This document shows positions 14,144 to 20,474 of a stretch of DNA of 23,972 nucleotides, piece after piece. The DNA lies in assembly GCA_964408235.1 (NCBI GenBank), contig CAYOYN010000010.1, positions 1 through 23,972 on the forward strand. The letters are read 5' to 3'. The stretch's first letter is position 1. Every line of letters starts with the position of its first letter. Under the pieces are notes generated by a model that was not told where the DNA came from, did not search any database, and saw only the letters and a list, made by a program, of their open reading frames with translations. Source of the stretch: SICU01 sp964408235. Lineage in GTDB: Archaea > Nanobdellota > Nanobdellia > Pacearchaeales > GW2011-AR1. The position numbers were made by a program, and so were the translations under genes.

Positions 14144-16399
14144 CTAGATCTTCCTAACAGTATTCATTAACCAGCTTCTCCACTCTGGAAAAACTCTTTC
14201 AGAAACTGGCAAACCAACTTCGCGAGTAACTTTCTCACTTATACGGTGAAACATATCATTACTAAGCGCATTAAATTTACTTTCCATTATTTCAGGCATT
14301 TGCATTTTCTTAGAAACATCTACTATTTCTTGTTTTATCTTTCCTCTAAGAATTATGTTATCCCAGACTGCATCCCAATTTCCAGCCCACCCTTTTACAT
14401 TTCCTGCTATTTCTTTAACAATTTCGCTATCACCATTCATTAAATCATCAGTTGGTTCAAGCTCATCTTTCTCAACATTATATTTTACTAAATCCACAAA
14501 TCCTTTTTCATCATTAGGATCCTTAGTCCAATGTTTTCTAACTTCTGCTATTTGAGTAACTCTTTTTTTATAATGCAAACCATCAGGAGTCCTAATTGGG
14601 TTTGCTACTGCAATAATATCCGTAGCTTTGAAGCTCGTAACAGGAACACCCAAATCATTTACAACTCTATCAAATACTCCGTAAGGATTTGCTCCATGTA
14701 TCGTTCCAGCAACTAAGTTTGCAAGTGCTCCAACCCTCATCGCTTCATAAAGAGCCTTAGCTTCTGAAGATCTAACTTCTCCTACAATTAAGGCAGAGTC
14801 TCCTAAACGAAGCGAAGCTCTAATTCCTTCTGAAGCTTCAACTTCTGTAGTAGATTCTAATAACGCGCTACGCACTTTCATTCTTTGAATATTGTATCCC
14901 AACTTACGCAAAGAATCGACAGGTAATTCCAAAGTATCTTCTATAACAAGAGTTCGAACAGAAGGAATTACTTCAAGCATAACGCTTCCAAGTAAAGATG
15001 TTTTTCCGCTCGAACGAGTACCTGCAATAAGCATAGTCCTATTACCATCAATAAGAAAACTTAGCAATCCTGCCGTAAACGAATTAATCATTTTATTATT
15101 TACAAAAAGGGGTAGTGTCCAAGGATCTTCCCTATGTCTACGTAGAGCGTAGGCAATTCCGTTAGGAGATAAAGGCCTCTGAATAGCTGCAACTCTAGCT
15201 CTTACATTTCCAAAGAAAATATCTGTATCAAGAATAGGATTTGCCTCATCCAGAGGTCTTCCACTTTGAAGCCTTAATTTAGAAGCCCATGAATCTGCAT
15301 CTTCATAAGAAGGCAATATGTTAGTAACACAATCTCCATGTTTGGCATGACGAACAAAAACATAGTTCTGCCCTACAGGAGAATTCAAAAATATATCTTG
15401 TAGATTATCATCGAATAGTAAAACCTCTATCAGCCCAAAACCAATAGTCTGCCTAACAAGAATTTTTGCAAGAGCATTCAACTCTCTATAATTTAGAGGT
15501 ATTTTTTTACTTTGAGATAATTCTGAAAGTAAATCTCTAGCGACATTAAAAAATAAAGACCTGACCTTTTCAGAATCTACAAATTCTTCAGATTTTGGTT
15601 GGTATTCAAGTAAAACAGTTTTTCCTAAATTAAGTAAATAATGTTGTTCTTCAGATAGAGAATATTCTGGAGGCATTATATGATAAAGATATTTTGAATC
15701 ACCTTCAATCTTAAGAACCATTACCGGAACCTCTTCAAATCCAGACTTTACCTCATACTGGTCAACAAGCTCAGCATTTTCAGGTATTTGTGCAACTAAT
15801 CGAGTAAAAGTAAAGTTAGGTAATATATCTGGCCTAAATATTGAATAGTAAATTTTTCTATCTCCTATTGCGTAAGTATCTATGACCTCTAAAGTAGAAG
15901 AAATTAATTTAGTCTTAGAGAGAAGTTCTCTAAATCTAATAAGCAAACCCACATAGTTATTCAAATGAGAATTTTCAGTATTTCTTTTGTAATTAGCAAT
16001 TCTCTTAGATAGTTCAAGATAACATGAAGCTGGATCTTGCCTTAACAAACTAAGTAGATAACTTAATTCTGCAGGAACAAAATCTAAACCAGAAAACAAA
16101 CTTAATTTTTCGGGAGACAGTATTCTTTCTTGTTTTAACAAATAAGTATAAAGTTGAGAAATCTCAAGTAATATTGAAATTTGTTCAAATGGGTAATTGT
16201 AGTTTCTTTGTTGTACAAGAATAACTCTTGAAACTTCAGGATTATCCATTAAAGCATCTACGACCCTACCCATAACTTCAGAATAATCTGCGATAGAAGG
16301 GACAATAGGTGCACCTAAATAATTAATGTAAAGTATCGTCTCCCCTTCTTTTCTCTGTAACTCTGTAGAATATATAACAGAATTAAGTTTAAACACCAT
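14144..16399 (-). CDS. FlaI/PilB-type pilus assembly ATPase, 751 aa
   Basis: A secretion/pilus hexameric ATPase (type II/IV secretion superfamily) expected to power pilus assembly at the inner membrane. The C-terminal motor domain shows Walker A G-T-R-S-S-G-K-T-S at 460-468, the Asp box I-E-D-T-L-E-L at 487-493, Walker B L-I-V-G-E-V-R at 537-543 with E541, and the His box G-T-I-H-G at 565-569. An Arg-rich segment R-P-L-S-P-N-G-I-A-Y-A-L-R-R-H lies before it. The N-terminal 300 residues are a long, unrecognised domain, and about 110 residues follow the core, so it is longer than a typical FlaI. Its stop TAG is the first triplet after the gap. It points toward the FlaJ-like gene instead of preceding it, which is unusual. 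Confidence 0.92.
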   Translation of the reverse strand: MVFKLNSVIYSTELQRKEGETILYINYLGAPIVPSIADYSEVMGRVVDALMDNPEVSRVILVQQRNYNYPFEQISILLEISQLYTYLLKQERILSPEKLSLFSGLDFVPAELSYLLSLLRQDPASCYLELSKRIANYKRNTENSHLNNYVGLLIRFRELLSKTKLISSTLEVIDTYAIGDRKIYYSIFRPDILPNFTFTRLVAQIPENAELVDQYEVKSGFEEVPVMVLKIEGDSKYLYHIMPPEYSLSEEQHYLLNLGKTVLLEYQPKSEEFVDSEKVRSLFFNVARDLLSELSQSKKIPLNYRELNALAKILVRQTIGFGLIEVLLFDDNLQDIFLNSPVGQNYVFVRHAKHGDCVTNILPSYEDADSWASKLRLQSGRPLDEANPILDTDIFFGNVRARVAAIQRPLSPNGIAYALRRHREDPWTLPLFVNNKMINSFTAGLLSFLIDGNRTMLIAGTRSSGKTSLLGSVMLEVIPSVRTLVIEDTLELPVDSLRKLGYNIQRMKVRSALLESTTEVEASEGIRASLRLGDSALIVGEVRSSEAKALYEAMRVGALANLVAGTIHGANPYGVFDRVVNDLGVPVTSFKATDIIAVANPIRTPDGLHYKKRVTQIAEVRKHWTKDPNDEKGFVDLVKYNVEKDELEPTDDLMNGDSEIVKEIAGNVKGWAGNWDAVWDNIILRGKIKQEIVDVSKKMQMPEIMESKFNALSNDMFHRISEKVTREVGLPVSERVFPEWRSWLMNTVRKI

Positions 16400-16420
16400 A
16401 TAAAAGAAACTTATCCTGCG

Positions 16421-16427
16421 ATTAAAT
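16421..16427 (-). promoter_or_regulatory. TATA-like box for the pilus ATPase
   Basis: Minus-strand TATTTAAT region about 25 nt before the ATG at 16399, just after the stop of the 65-aa gene. Confidence 0.35.
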
Positions 16428-16431
16428 AGTT

Positions 16432-16629
16432 TTACTTAGCTTTAAACCTAGCAATGTAAAGCCATGTTCCGAAAAGACCAATTAATAAAAATAAGAAAGC
16501 ATTAAAGTTCGCATTACCGTCTGAGATATCTGAAACTAGATATCCAGTAAAACTTTTAATTGAAAAAGTAACTGATAGTATGAGCATAATCAATATAAAA
16601 GAAAATAAAACAATTTTAGATAATTTCAT
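16432..16629 (-). CDS. Small two-helix membrane protein, 65 aa
   Basis: Residues 1-33 hold a hydrophobic helix (IVLFSFILIMLILSVTFSI) ending S-F-T-G-Y-L-V-S-D. A polar loop (ISDGNANFN) follows and a second helix (AFLFLLIGLFGTWLYIA) ends in R-F-K-A-K, so both ends probably face the cytoplasm. No family recognised. It precedes the pilus ATPase on the same strand with a 32-nt gap, and each has its own TATA-like box, so the link to the pilus is by location only. Confidence 0.65.
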   Translation of the reverse strand: MKLSKIVLFSFILIMLILSVTFSIKSFTGYLVSDISDGNANFNAFLFLLIGLFGTWLYIARFKAK

Positions 16630-16650
16630 AACAATATCAAAATTCCTGCC

Positions 16651-16660
16651 TTTAAATAAA
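16651..16660 (-). promoter_or_regulatory. TATA-like box for the 65-aa gene
   Basis: Minus-strand TTTATTTAAA centred 26 nt before the ATG at 16629. Confidence 0.4.
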
Positions 16661-16686
16661 TTGAGATTCTAAAGTATTACAAACAG

Positions 16687-16693
16687 TTTTAAA
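16687..16693 (+). promoter_or_regulatory. TATA-like box for the coiled-coil gene pair
   Basis: TTTTAAA centred 25 nt before the ATG at 16715, in line with leaderless transcription. Confidence 0.4.
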
Positions 16694-16714
16694 CACTTCC
16701 CCCTATAAAATTAG

Positions 16715-17032
16715 ATGCCTCAAGAATATCAACCAACAGAGGAATACTACGGTGATGCCCAAAATAGACTAAAAGATATAGAGGAAAAACAAAGACTTCT
16801 AAGAGATAGAATACTGCTCATAGGCAAAAATATGGTTGAAGAAAGAGATTCAATGCTTCAAGAAATCCAAGAGATAAAAAAACTCTTATCAAAAACAAGA
16901 GAAGAAAACATTAAAATACAAGAATTCCTAAAAAAAGTAGCAGATCAACTTTCAGAATCTGCAAGAAAAGAGGAATTGATGATGCTCCAAAGACAAATAG
17001 ATTTATTCATGACTGCAAGAGGTAAAAAATAA
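16715..17032 (+). CDS. Coiled-coil protein, 105 aa
   Basis: A cytosolic, highly charged protein with no membrane segment. After a short polar N-terminus (MPQEYQPTEEYYGD), residues 15-100 show a heptad-like pattern of Leu, Ile and Met between Glu and Lys (for example QNRLKDIEEKQRLLRDRILL and IQEIKKLLSKTREENIKIQE), predicting a long coiled coil. Its stop shares one base with the next start (TAATG), so it is coupled to the second coiled-coil gene. No named family. Its position next to the ATPase raises the idea of a cytosolic scaffold, without direct support. Confidence 0.72.
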   Translation: MPQEYQPTEEYYGDAQNRLKDIEEKQRLLRDRILLIGKNMVEERDSMLQEIQEIKKLLSKTREENIKIQEFLKKVADQLSESARKEELMMLQRQIDLFMTARGKK

Positions 17033-17670
17033 TGGGATTATTAGAAGAAGTTCAAAGAATGCGTCAGACAGGAATGCAAGATGATCAAATAGTTCTAAAA
17101 TTACAAGAACAAGGAAACCCTTACAGAGCAATTTCAGAAGCAATGTCTCAAAGCAAGATAAAACAAGCAATAGAAGAGCCAGAACTTCCTCTTCCACCCA
17201 TGCCTTCTGATATGCAACCTCAACAAGAATATCAATCTGAAAACATGCAAGAAATGCAACCTTCGATACAAACACAACAACCAGAACAGCAACAAGAATA
17301 TTTCTCAGGCTATAGCCCTGAATCTCAAGTCCAAAATTTCCAGCAGCAAAATTATGATTATAGCCAAGGATTAAGCAGCGACACAATAATGGAAATTTCA
17401 GAACAAATAGTTTCTGAAAAATTATCAGACGTTAGAAAGAAGTTAGAAAAAATGTCAAACTTCAAAACAGAATTAGAAACTAAAACCGAAGCAATAGAAG
17501 ACAGATTAAAAAGAATAGAAAAAATAATTGACACTCTTCAAGCTTCAGTGTTAAGAAAGGTTGGAGATTATGTAACAAATGTAGAAGACATCAAAACAGA
17601 ACTTATTGAAACTCAGAAAACATTTGCTAAAGTCCTAGGTCAAAAACATCATCAAAATAACAAAAAATAA
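17032..17670 (+). CDS. Gln-rich linker and coiled-coil protein, 212 aa
   Basis: Three parts are visible. Residues 1-45 form a small helical domain (LLEEVQRMRQTGMQDDQIVL, then QEQGNPYRAISEAMSQSKIK), which looks like a compact three-helix or UBA/HTH-like unit. Residues 48-112 are a Pro- and Gln-rich disordered linker. Residues 115-205 are a predicted coiled coil (VSEKLSDVRKKLEKMSNFKT, then AIEDRLKRIEKIIDTLQASV), ending in a basic, His-containing tail. I believe similar proteins occur widely in DPANN genomes without known function. An upstream GAGGT ribosome-binding site supports the start. It probably forms hetero-coiled coils with the 105-aa protein. Confidence 0.78.
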   Translation: MGLLEEVQRMRQTGMQDDQIVLKLQEQGNPYRAISEAMSQSKIKQAIEEPELPLPPMPSDMQPQQEYQSENMQEMQPSIQTQQPEQQQEYFSGYSPESQVQNFQQQNYDYSQGLSSDTIMEISEQIVSEKLSDVRKKLEKMSNFKTELETKTEAIEDRLKRIEKIIDTLQASVLRKVGDYVTNVEDIKTELIETQKTFAKVLGQKHHQNNKK

Positions 17671-17675
17671 TTAGA

Positions 17676-17689
17676 TTTTTTATTTTTTT
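17676..17689 (+). terminator. Oligo-T terminator after the coiled-coil pair
   Basis: TTTTTATTTTTTT begins 5 nt after the stop at 17670. Runs of T on the sense strand are the usual archaeal stop signal. The tract overlaps the end of the convergent membrane-protein gene. Confidence 0.4.
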
Positions 17690-18219
17690 CCGGCCATGCC
17701 GCTATATTTAACCAAGAACCATGTTACCAAAGCAGCAGTTCCAATCAATAAGAAGAATCCTTTTACCTTAGGAGAATAAAGCCATGAAAAGAAATTAACC
17801 AGTTGAGGGTCGCCTTGAGAAACATCATCATAAGTTGCACTAGGCCAATAGGGAGCAAGAGTATGAGCAAAAACATTTATTCCAGATACAAGGAAAACAA
17901 TTATCAGCAAAATAACGAAAACCCATCCAATTCCTTTACTAACCATTGCATCTCCACCTTTAATGTTAGCAACAAGAAGCATTATCAAGAATAAAGCAAT
18001 AATTAAAACGGCAAACCAAGGAATTACATTAAGCAATAATTTAGTAGCACTCGAAGCAGTAATAAATATTGTAGCAATTACAAATGAGACGAATATGTTT
18101 AAGGGCAAACTATCATTCAAAAGTTTAGTCTTATGAAGCAATGCAGTCATTATTGCAAAAACTGCTAAGAAAACCAATACCGGAGAAAAATAAATAAAAC
18201 TAGATACATCCGCCGCCAT
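17680..18219 (-). CDS. Polytopic membrane protein, paralogue 3 of 3
   Basis: A 179-aa protein with about five or six hydrophobic segments. Its N-terminal half parallels the two genes upstream: a start helix (YFSPVLVFLAVFAIMTALLH), a short polar loop with N-D-S-L-P-L-N, a helix (FVSFVIATIFITASSATK), then L-L-L-N-V-I-P-W-F-A-V-L-I-I-A-L-F-L-I. A longer outer loop (HTLAPYWPSATYDDVSQGDP) precedes the last helix and a basic tail. It is the second gene of a two-gene transcript, 2 nt after the previous stop. No named family or function. Co-location suggests a role with the pilus, as inference only. Confidence 0.75.
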   Translation of the reverse strand: MAADVSSFIYFSPVLVFLAVFAIMTALLHKTKLLNDSLPLNIFVSFVIATIFITASSATKLLLNVIPWFAVLIIALFLIMLLVANIKGGDAMVSKGIGWVFVILLIIVFLVSGINVFAHTLAPYWPSATYDDVSQGDPQLVNFFSWLYSPKVKGFFLLIGTAALVTWFLVKYSGMAGKK

Positions 18220-18221
18220 TC

Positions 18222-18782
18222 TTATCTTACCTTTTCAAAAGGAAGTTTAAAGTTTCCTTCTTCAATCTTCTTTTCTTCATCAGATTTAGGAGTCACAAAC
18301 ATAGGAGCAAGTATTGCGATTATAACAATTACCCATACAATTGAAACCCAGTTAACTTGCCACCATACAGAACCAAACCAAGCGAAACTGTTAAGCACTG
18401 AAATTACGATTATCAATGCAATAATCAATCCGCCCCAGAAGAATGTAGGCATCCACTGCCTCCAATTAGCCTTTTGCAAGAATAATCCAGATAAGACTAA
18501 AACAACTACAAGTACTGCAACTCCAATTCCAAGTCCAGGTAACAACAGACTAAAGAAATCAGACACAATTTGTAACCTCATAGCCATTAAAGCCGAAGCA
18601 GCAGCAATAACAAAATTAACCCCTCTATTTGCACCTAAAACTCCCGTTGAAGTTAAAATACCAAATATAACTGAGAAAATAAGCAATGCAGGAAGAAGAA
18701 AATCAAAAACTCCAGAACTTTCCCATTGGGCATATAAATCGTAAAGAGAGAAAAACTGCATAAACGCTGAGGTCATCATCAT
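18222..18782 (-). CDS. Polytopic membrane protein, paralogue 2 of 3
   Basis: A 186-aa protein with about five or six helices. The shared family pattern is F-L-L-P-A-L-L-I-F-S-V-I-F-G-I-L at about 28-43, then V-L-G-A-N-R-G-V-N-F-V-I-A-A, and S-L-L-L-P-G-L-G-I-G-V near 78. The C-terminus (KSDEEKKIEEGNFKLPFEKV) is charged and cytosolic. It has three consecutive Met codons at the start. The first (18782) best fits the TATA-like box 24 nt upstream. Function unknown. Confidence 0.75.
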   Translation of the reverse strand: MMMTSAFMQFFSLYDLYAQWESSGVFDFLLPALLIFSVIFGILTSTGVLGANRGVNFVIAAASALMAMRLQIVSDFFSLLLPGLGIGVAVLVVVLVLSGLFLQKANWRQWMPTFFWGGLIIALIIVISVLNSFAWFGSVWWQVNWVSIVWVIVIIAILAPMFVTPKSDEEKKIEEGNFKLPFEKVR

Positions 18783-18800
18783 AGCTTGAAAATATCAACT

Positions 18801-18810
18801 TTATTTAAAT
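18801..18810 (-). promoter_or_regulatory. TATA-like box for membrane paralogues 2 and 3
   Basis: Minus-strand ATTTAAATAA centred about 24 nt before the ATG at 18782. Confidence 0.45.
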
Positions 18811-18824
18811 ATGTTTCGTAAAGC

Positions 18825-19331
18825 TTATCCACCCTGTGGCTTTTTCTTATCTCCATAAAATACTATCAAAAAGCCTCCAACAATAATTGCGATGAAAATA
18901 ATATTTGTAACAAGATTACTTCCAGGTTCACTAAATTTGTAAGATAAGTAATCCCAAGCCCCAGTAAAATATAATCCTGCAATGACTACGGCAATAAATG
19001 CAAGAACTAACATAATAGATTTAAAATTTTGATACAACTTAGTTTCCTTGCCATCTTGCTCCTTGTAAAATAATGCAATAAGCAACATGAAAACAAGGAT
19101 CATTACTATTGCAACCGCCAAAAAAGGAAGCAACTGATTAATTATGCCTACAGCCCTAGCAAAAGTAATAGTAATTAGCCCAAAAACAAGGGCAACCATT
19201 GCATCGATCTGTTTTTTATCCTTTCCAAGAATCTCAGATTTCTGTAAAATAGCAAAAACAACCGTGAATATAAGGATGAAAGGCAAAACTCCTTCTGAAA
19301 TAATTGGACTAGATAATATTGTTTCGACCAT
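18825..19331 (-). CDS. Polytopic membrane protein, paralogue 1 of 3
   Basis: A 168-aa protein with about five helices. The shared pattern is V-L-P-F-I-L-I-F-T-V-V-F-A-I-L-Q-K-S-E-I-L-G at about 15-36, then a K-K-Q-I-D-A-M-V-A-L helix start, N-Q-L-L-P-F-L-A-V-A-I-V and a basic end (GDKKKPQGG). Its own TATA-like box lies at 19352-19361, so it is transcribed separately from the other two. The three genes look like an ancient tandem triplication that has diverged strongly. Function unknown. Confidence 0.75.
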   Translation of the reverse strand: MVETILSSPIISEGVLPFILIFTVVFAILQKSEILGKDKKQIDAMVALVFGLITITFARAVGIINQLLPFLAVAIVMILVFMLLIALFYKEQDGKETKLYQNFKSIMLVLAFIAVVIAGLYFTGAWDYLSYKFSEPGSNLVTNIIFIAIIVGGFLIVFYGDKKKPQGG

Positions 19332-19351
19332 TAAAGGGAAATAATAATTGA

Positions 19352-19361
19352 ATTATTTAAA
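19352..19361 (-). promoter_or_regulatory. TATA-like box for membrane paralogue 1
   Basis: Minus-strand GTTTAAATAA about 25 nt before the ATG at 19331. Confidence 0.45.
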
Positions 19362-19366
19362 CTTAT

Positions 19367-19711
19367 TTAGAAACTATCAAAACCAGAAGTCATCATGCTT
19401 CCGCCAGAATTAGACGAAGCAGGTGCTGAGCTTTGAGGGGTTGAAGGCCCTAAATCCATTCCATCACTTTTTGAAGGAATAGAGCTACCAGTTATAACAA
19501 AAACATCTCCAATAGCCTTTACAAATTGATGAGGGATTATAACTCCGCGAGCACCACCAAGAGAACTAACAAAACTACCATTAACTCTTATCTTCCATCC
19601 GTCAACCTTATTATCCATTAAGTTAACATCTTCTACCTGTCCAAAGTATTCACCTTCAGCAGTATAAACATGTTTATTCATAACTTCTGAAACCTTTTTT
19701 ATTTTTAACAT
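19367..19711 (-). CDS. PRC-barrel domain protein with Ser/Pro-rich tail
   Basis: A 114-aa cytosolic protein. Residues 3-75 match the PRC-barrel fold: K-V-S-E-V-M-N-K-H-V-Y-T, then G-E-Y-F-G-Q-V-E-D-V-N-L, G-W-K-I-R-V, and G-V-I-I-P-H-Q-F-V-K-A-I-G-D-V-F-V-I. Residues 76-114 are a disordered Ser/Pro/Gly tail ending M-M-T-S-G-F-D-S-F. In archaea, stand-alone PRC-barrel proteins include CdpB1/CdpB2, which link to SepF in FtsZ-based division, and the domain is also in CdvA and RNA-processing proteins. Which applies here is open. The hydrophobic C-terminal end could be a binding motif. It has its own promoter. Confidence 0.8.
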   Translation of the reverse strand: MLKIKKVSEVMNKHVYTAEGEYFGQVEDVNLMDNKVDGWKIRVNGSFVSSLGGARGVIIPHQFVKAIGDVFVITGSSIPSKSDGMDLGPSTPQSSAPASSNSGGSMMTSGFDSF

Positions 19712-19730
19712 GAACGAAATTAATTTGTTG

Positions 19731-19740
19731 TATATTTATA
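19731..19740 (-). promoter_or_regulatory. TATA-like box for the PRC-barrel gene
   Basis: Minus-strand TATAAATATA centred 25 nt before the ATG at 19711. Confidence 0.5.
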
Positions 19741-19792
19741 CTTTACTGCAGACAGATAGACATGTTAGAGTAACAGCAACAGAGCAATAAAC

Positions 19793-19800
19793 TTTATAAT
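19793..19800 (+). promoter_or_regulatory. TATA-like box for the M50-like/Hef operon
   Basis: TTTATAAT centred about 25 nt before the ATG at 19822. Confidence 0.45.
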
Positions 19801-19821
19801 CAACAAGAAGTTATCAAAAAA

Positions 19822-20466
19822 ATGAGGGATAAAGAGTTTTCAGAAATATTGATAGCAATAATAACTCTGGGATTTGTTTCAGGATTTATCGAATTAGTTC
19901 AAGGAAACTTGAAAGAATTTATGTGGATAGTTTTGTTTGGGGCGATTATTATAGGAACTAATATAGTCTCTAAAAAAATAGTAGCTTCTCGTCTAGATGC
20001 AGACGTACAACATGAATTATGGAGAATGGAAAGATTTTGGTTTAACCCTTCGGATAAATTAAACAAAGGAGTATTTGCAGGAGTAATAATCCCAGTGTTT
20101 GTAGCAATAGTAAGTTTAGGAACCATAAAACTTATGACAATTCTTACTTACGAAACTCGTGCATTGAAAAGAAGAGCTGCAAAAAGATTTGGCCCATATA
20201 GTTTTACAGAAATGACTGACTTCCATAATGCCTTAGTAGGTTCAGCAGGAATAATTTCAGCACTATTAATTACATTCATAACTTATTGGTTACCTGGAAG
20301 TCACTGGGTCACAATCGCAAGATTGAGCACATTCTACGCATTCTTTAACATGATTCCATTTTCAAAACTTGATGGGTCTCAAATATACTTTGGTTCACGA
20401 GTATTATGGTCTGTCCTTGCGATAATCACTTTAATATTCATGATGTATGCTCTGCTTCTTGTTTAA
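19822..20466 (+). CDS. M50 (site-2 protease)-like membrane protein without HExxH
   Basis: A 214-aa membrane protein with about six helices. The second half matches the M50 fold: G-S-A-G-I-I-S-A-L-L at 140-149 in place of the AGP helix, and N-M-I-P-F-S-K-L-D-G at 176-185, the family N-x-x-P-x-x-x-L-D-G motif with the metal-binding Asp. No HExxH is present. The nearest segment is H-E-L-W-R at 64-68, which lacks the second His. It is therefore probably not a protease, or a very unusual one. A soluble loop (RALKRRAAKRFGPYSFTEMT) sits between helices. It begins an operon with the Hef genes, 8 nt before the helicase start, but no functional link is evident. Confidence 0.72.
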   Translation: MRDKEFSEILIAIITLGFVSGFIELVQGNLKEFMWIVLFGAIIIGTNIVSKKIVASRLDADVQHELWRMERFWFNPSDKLNKGVFAGVIIPVFVAIVSLGTIKLMTILTYETRALKRRAAKRFGPYSFTEMTDFHNALVGSAGIISALLITFITYWLPGSHWVTIARLSTFYAFFNMIPFSKLDGSQIYFGSRVLWSVLAIITLIFMMYALLLV

Positions 20467-20474
20467 GCATACAA

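Noticed and set aside
14041..14146. Truncated FlaJ-like and ATPase genes at the gap
   Set aside because: Both frames end in proper stops (TAA and TAG) just outside the N run and both proteins have complete domains, so truncation is not needed to explain them.
14246..15152. Several plus-strand ORFs of 61-86 codons opposite the pilus ATPase
   Set aside because: All are antisense to a protein whose motifs are intact, and none shows a family pattern.
4994..16399. A complete archaellum (flagellum) operon
   Set aside because: FlaI- and FlaJ-like genes and class III signals are present, but no FlaH, FlaF/FlaG or archaellin-like major subunit was recognised, so a pilus-type system is the safer reading.
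17003..17386. Minus-strand ORF of 127 codons opposite the Gln-rich coiled-coil gene
   Set aside because: Its hydrophobic and Cys-rich composition is what Gln/Glu-rich coding gives in antisense. The plus-strand gene has a ribosome-binding site and coupling to its neighbour.
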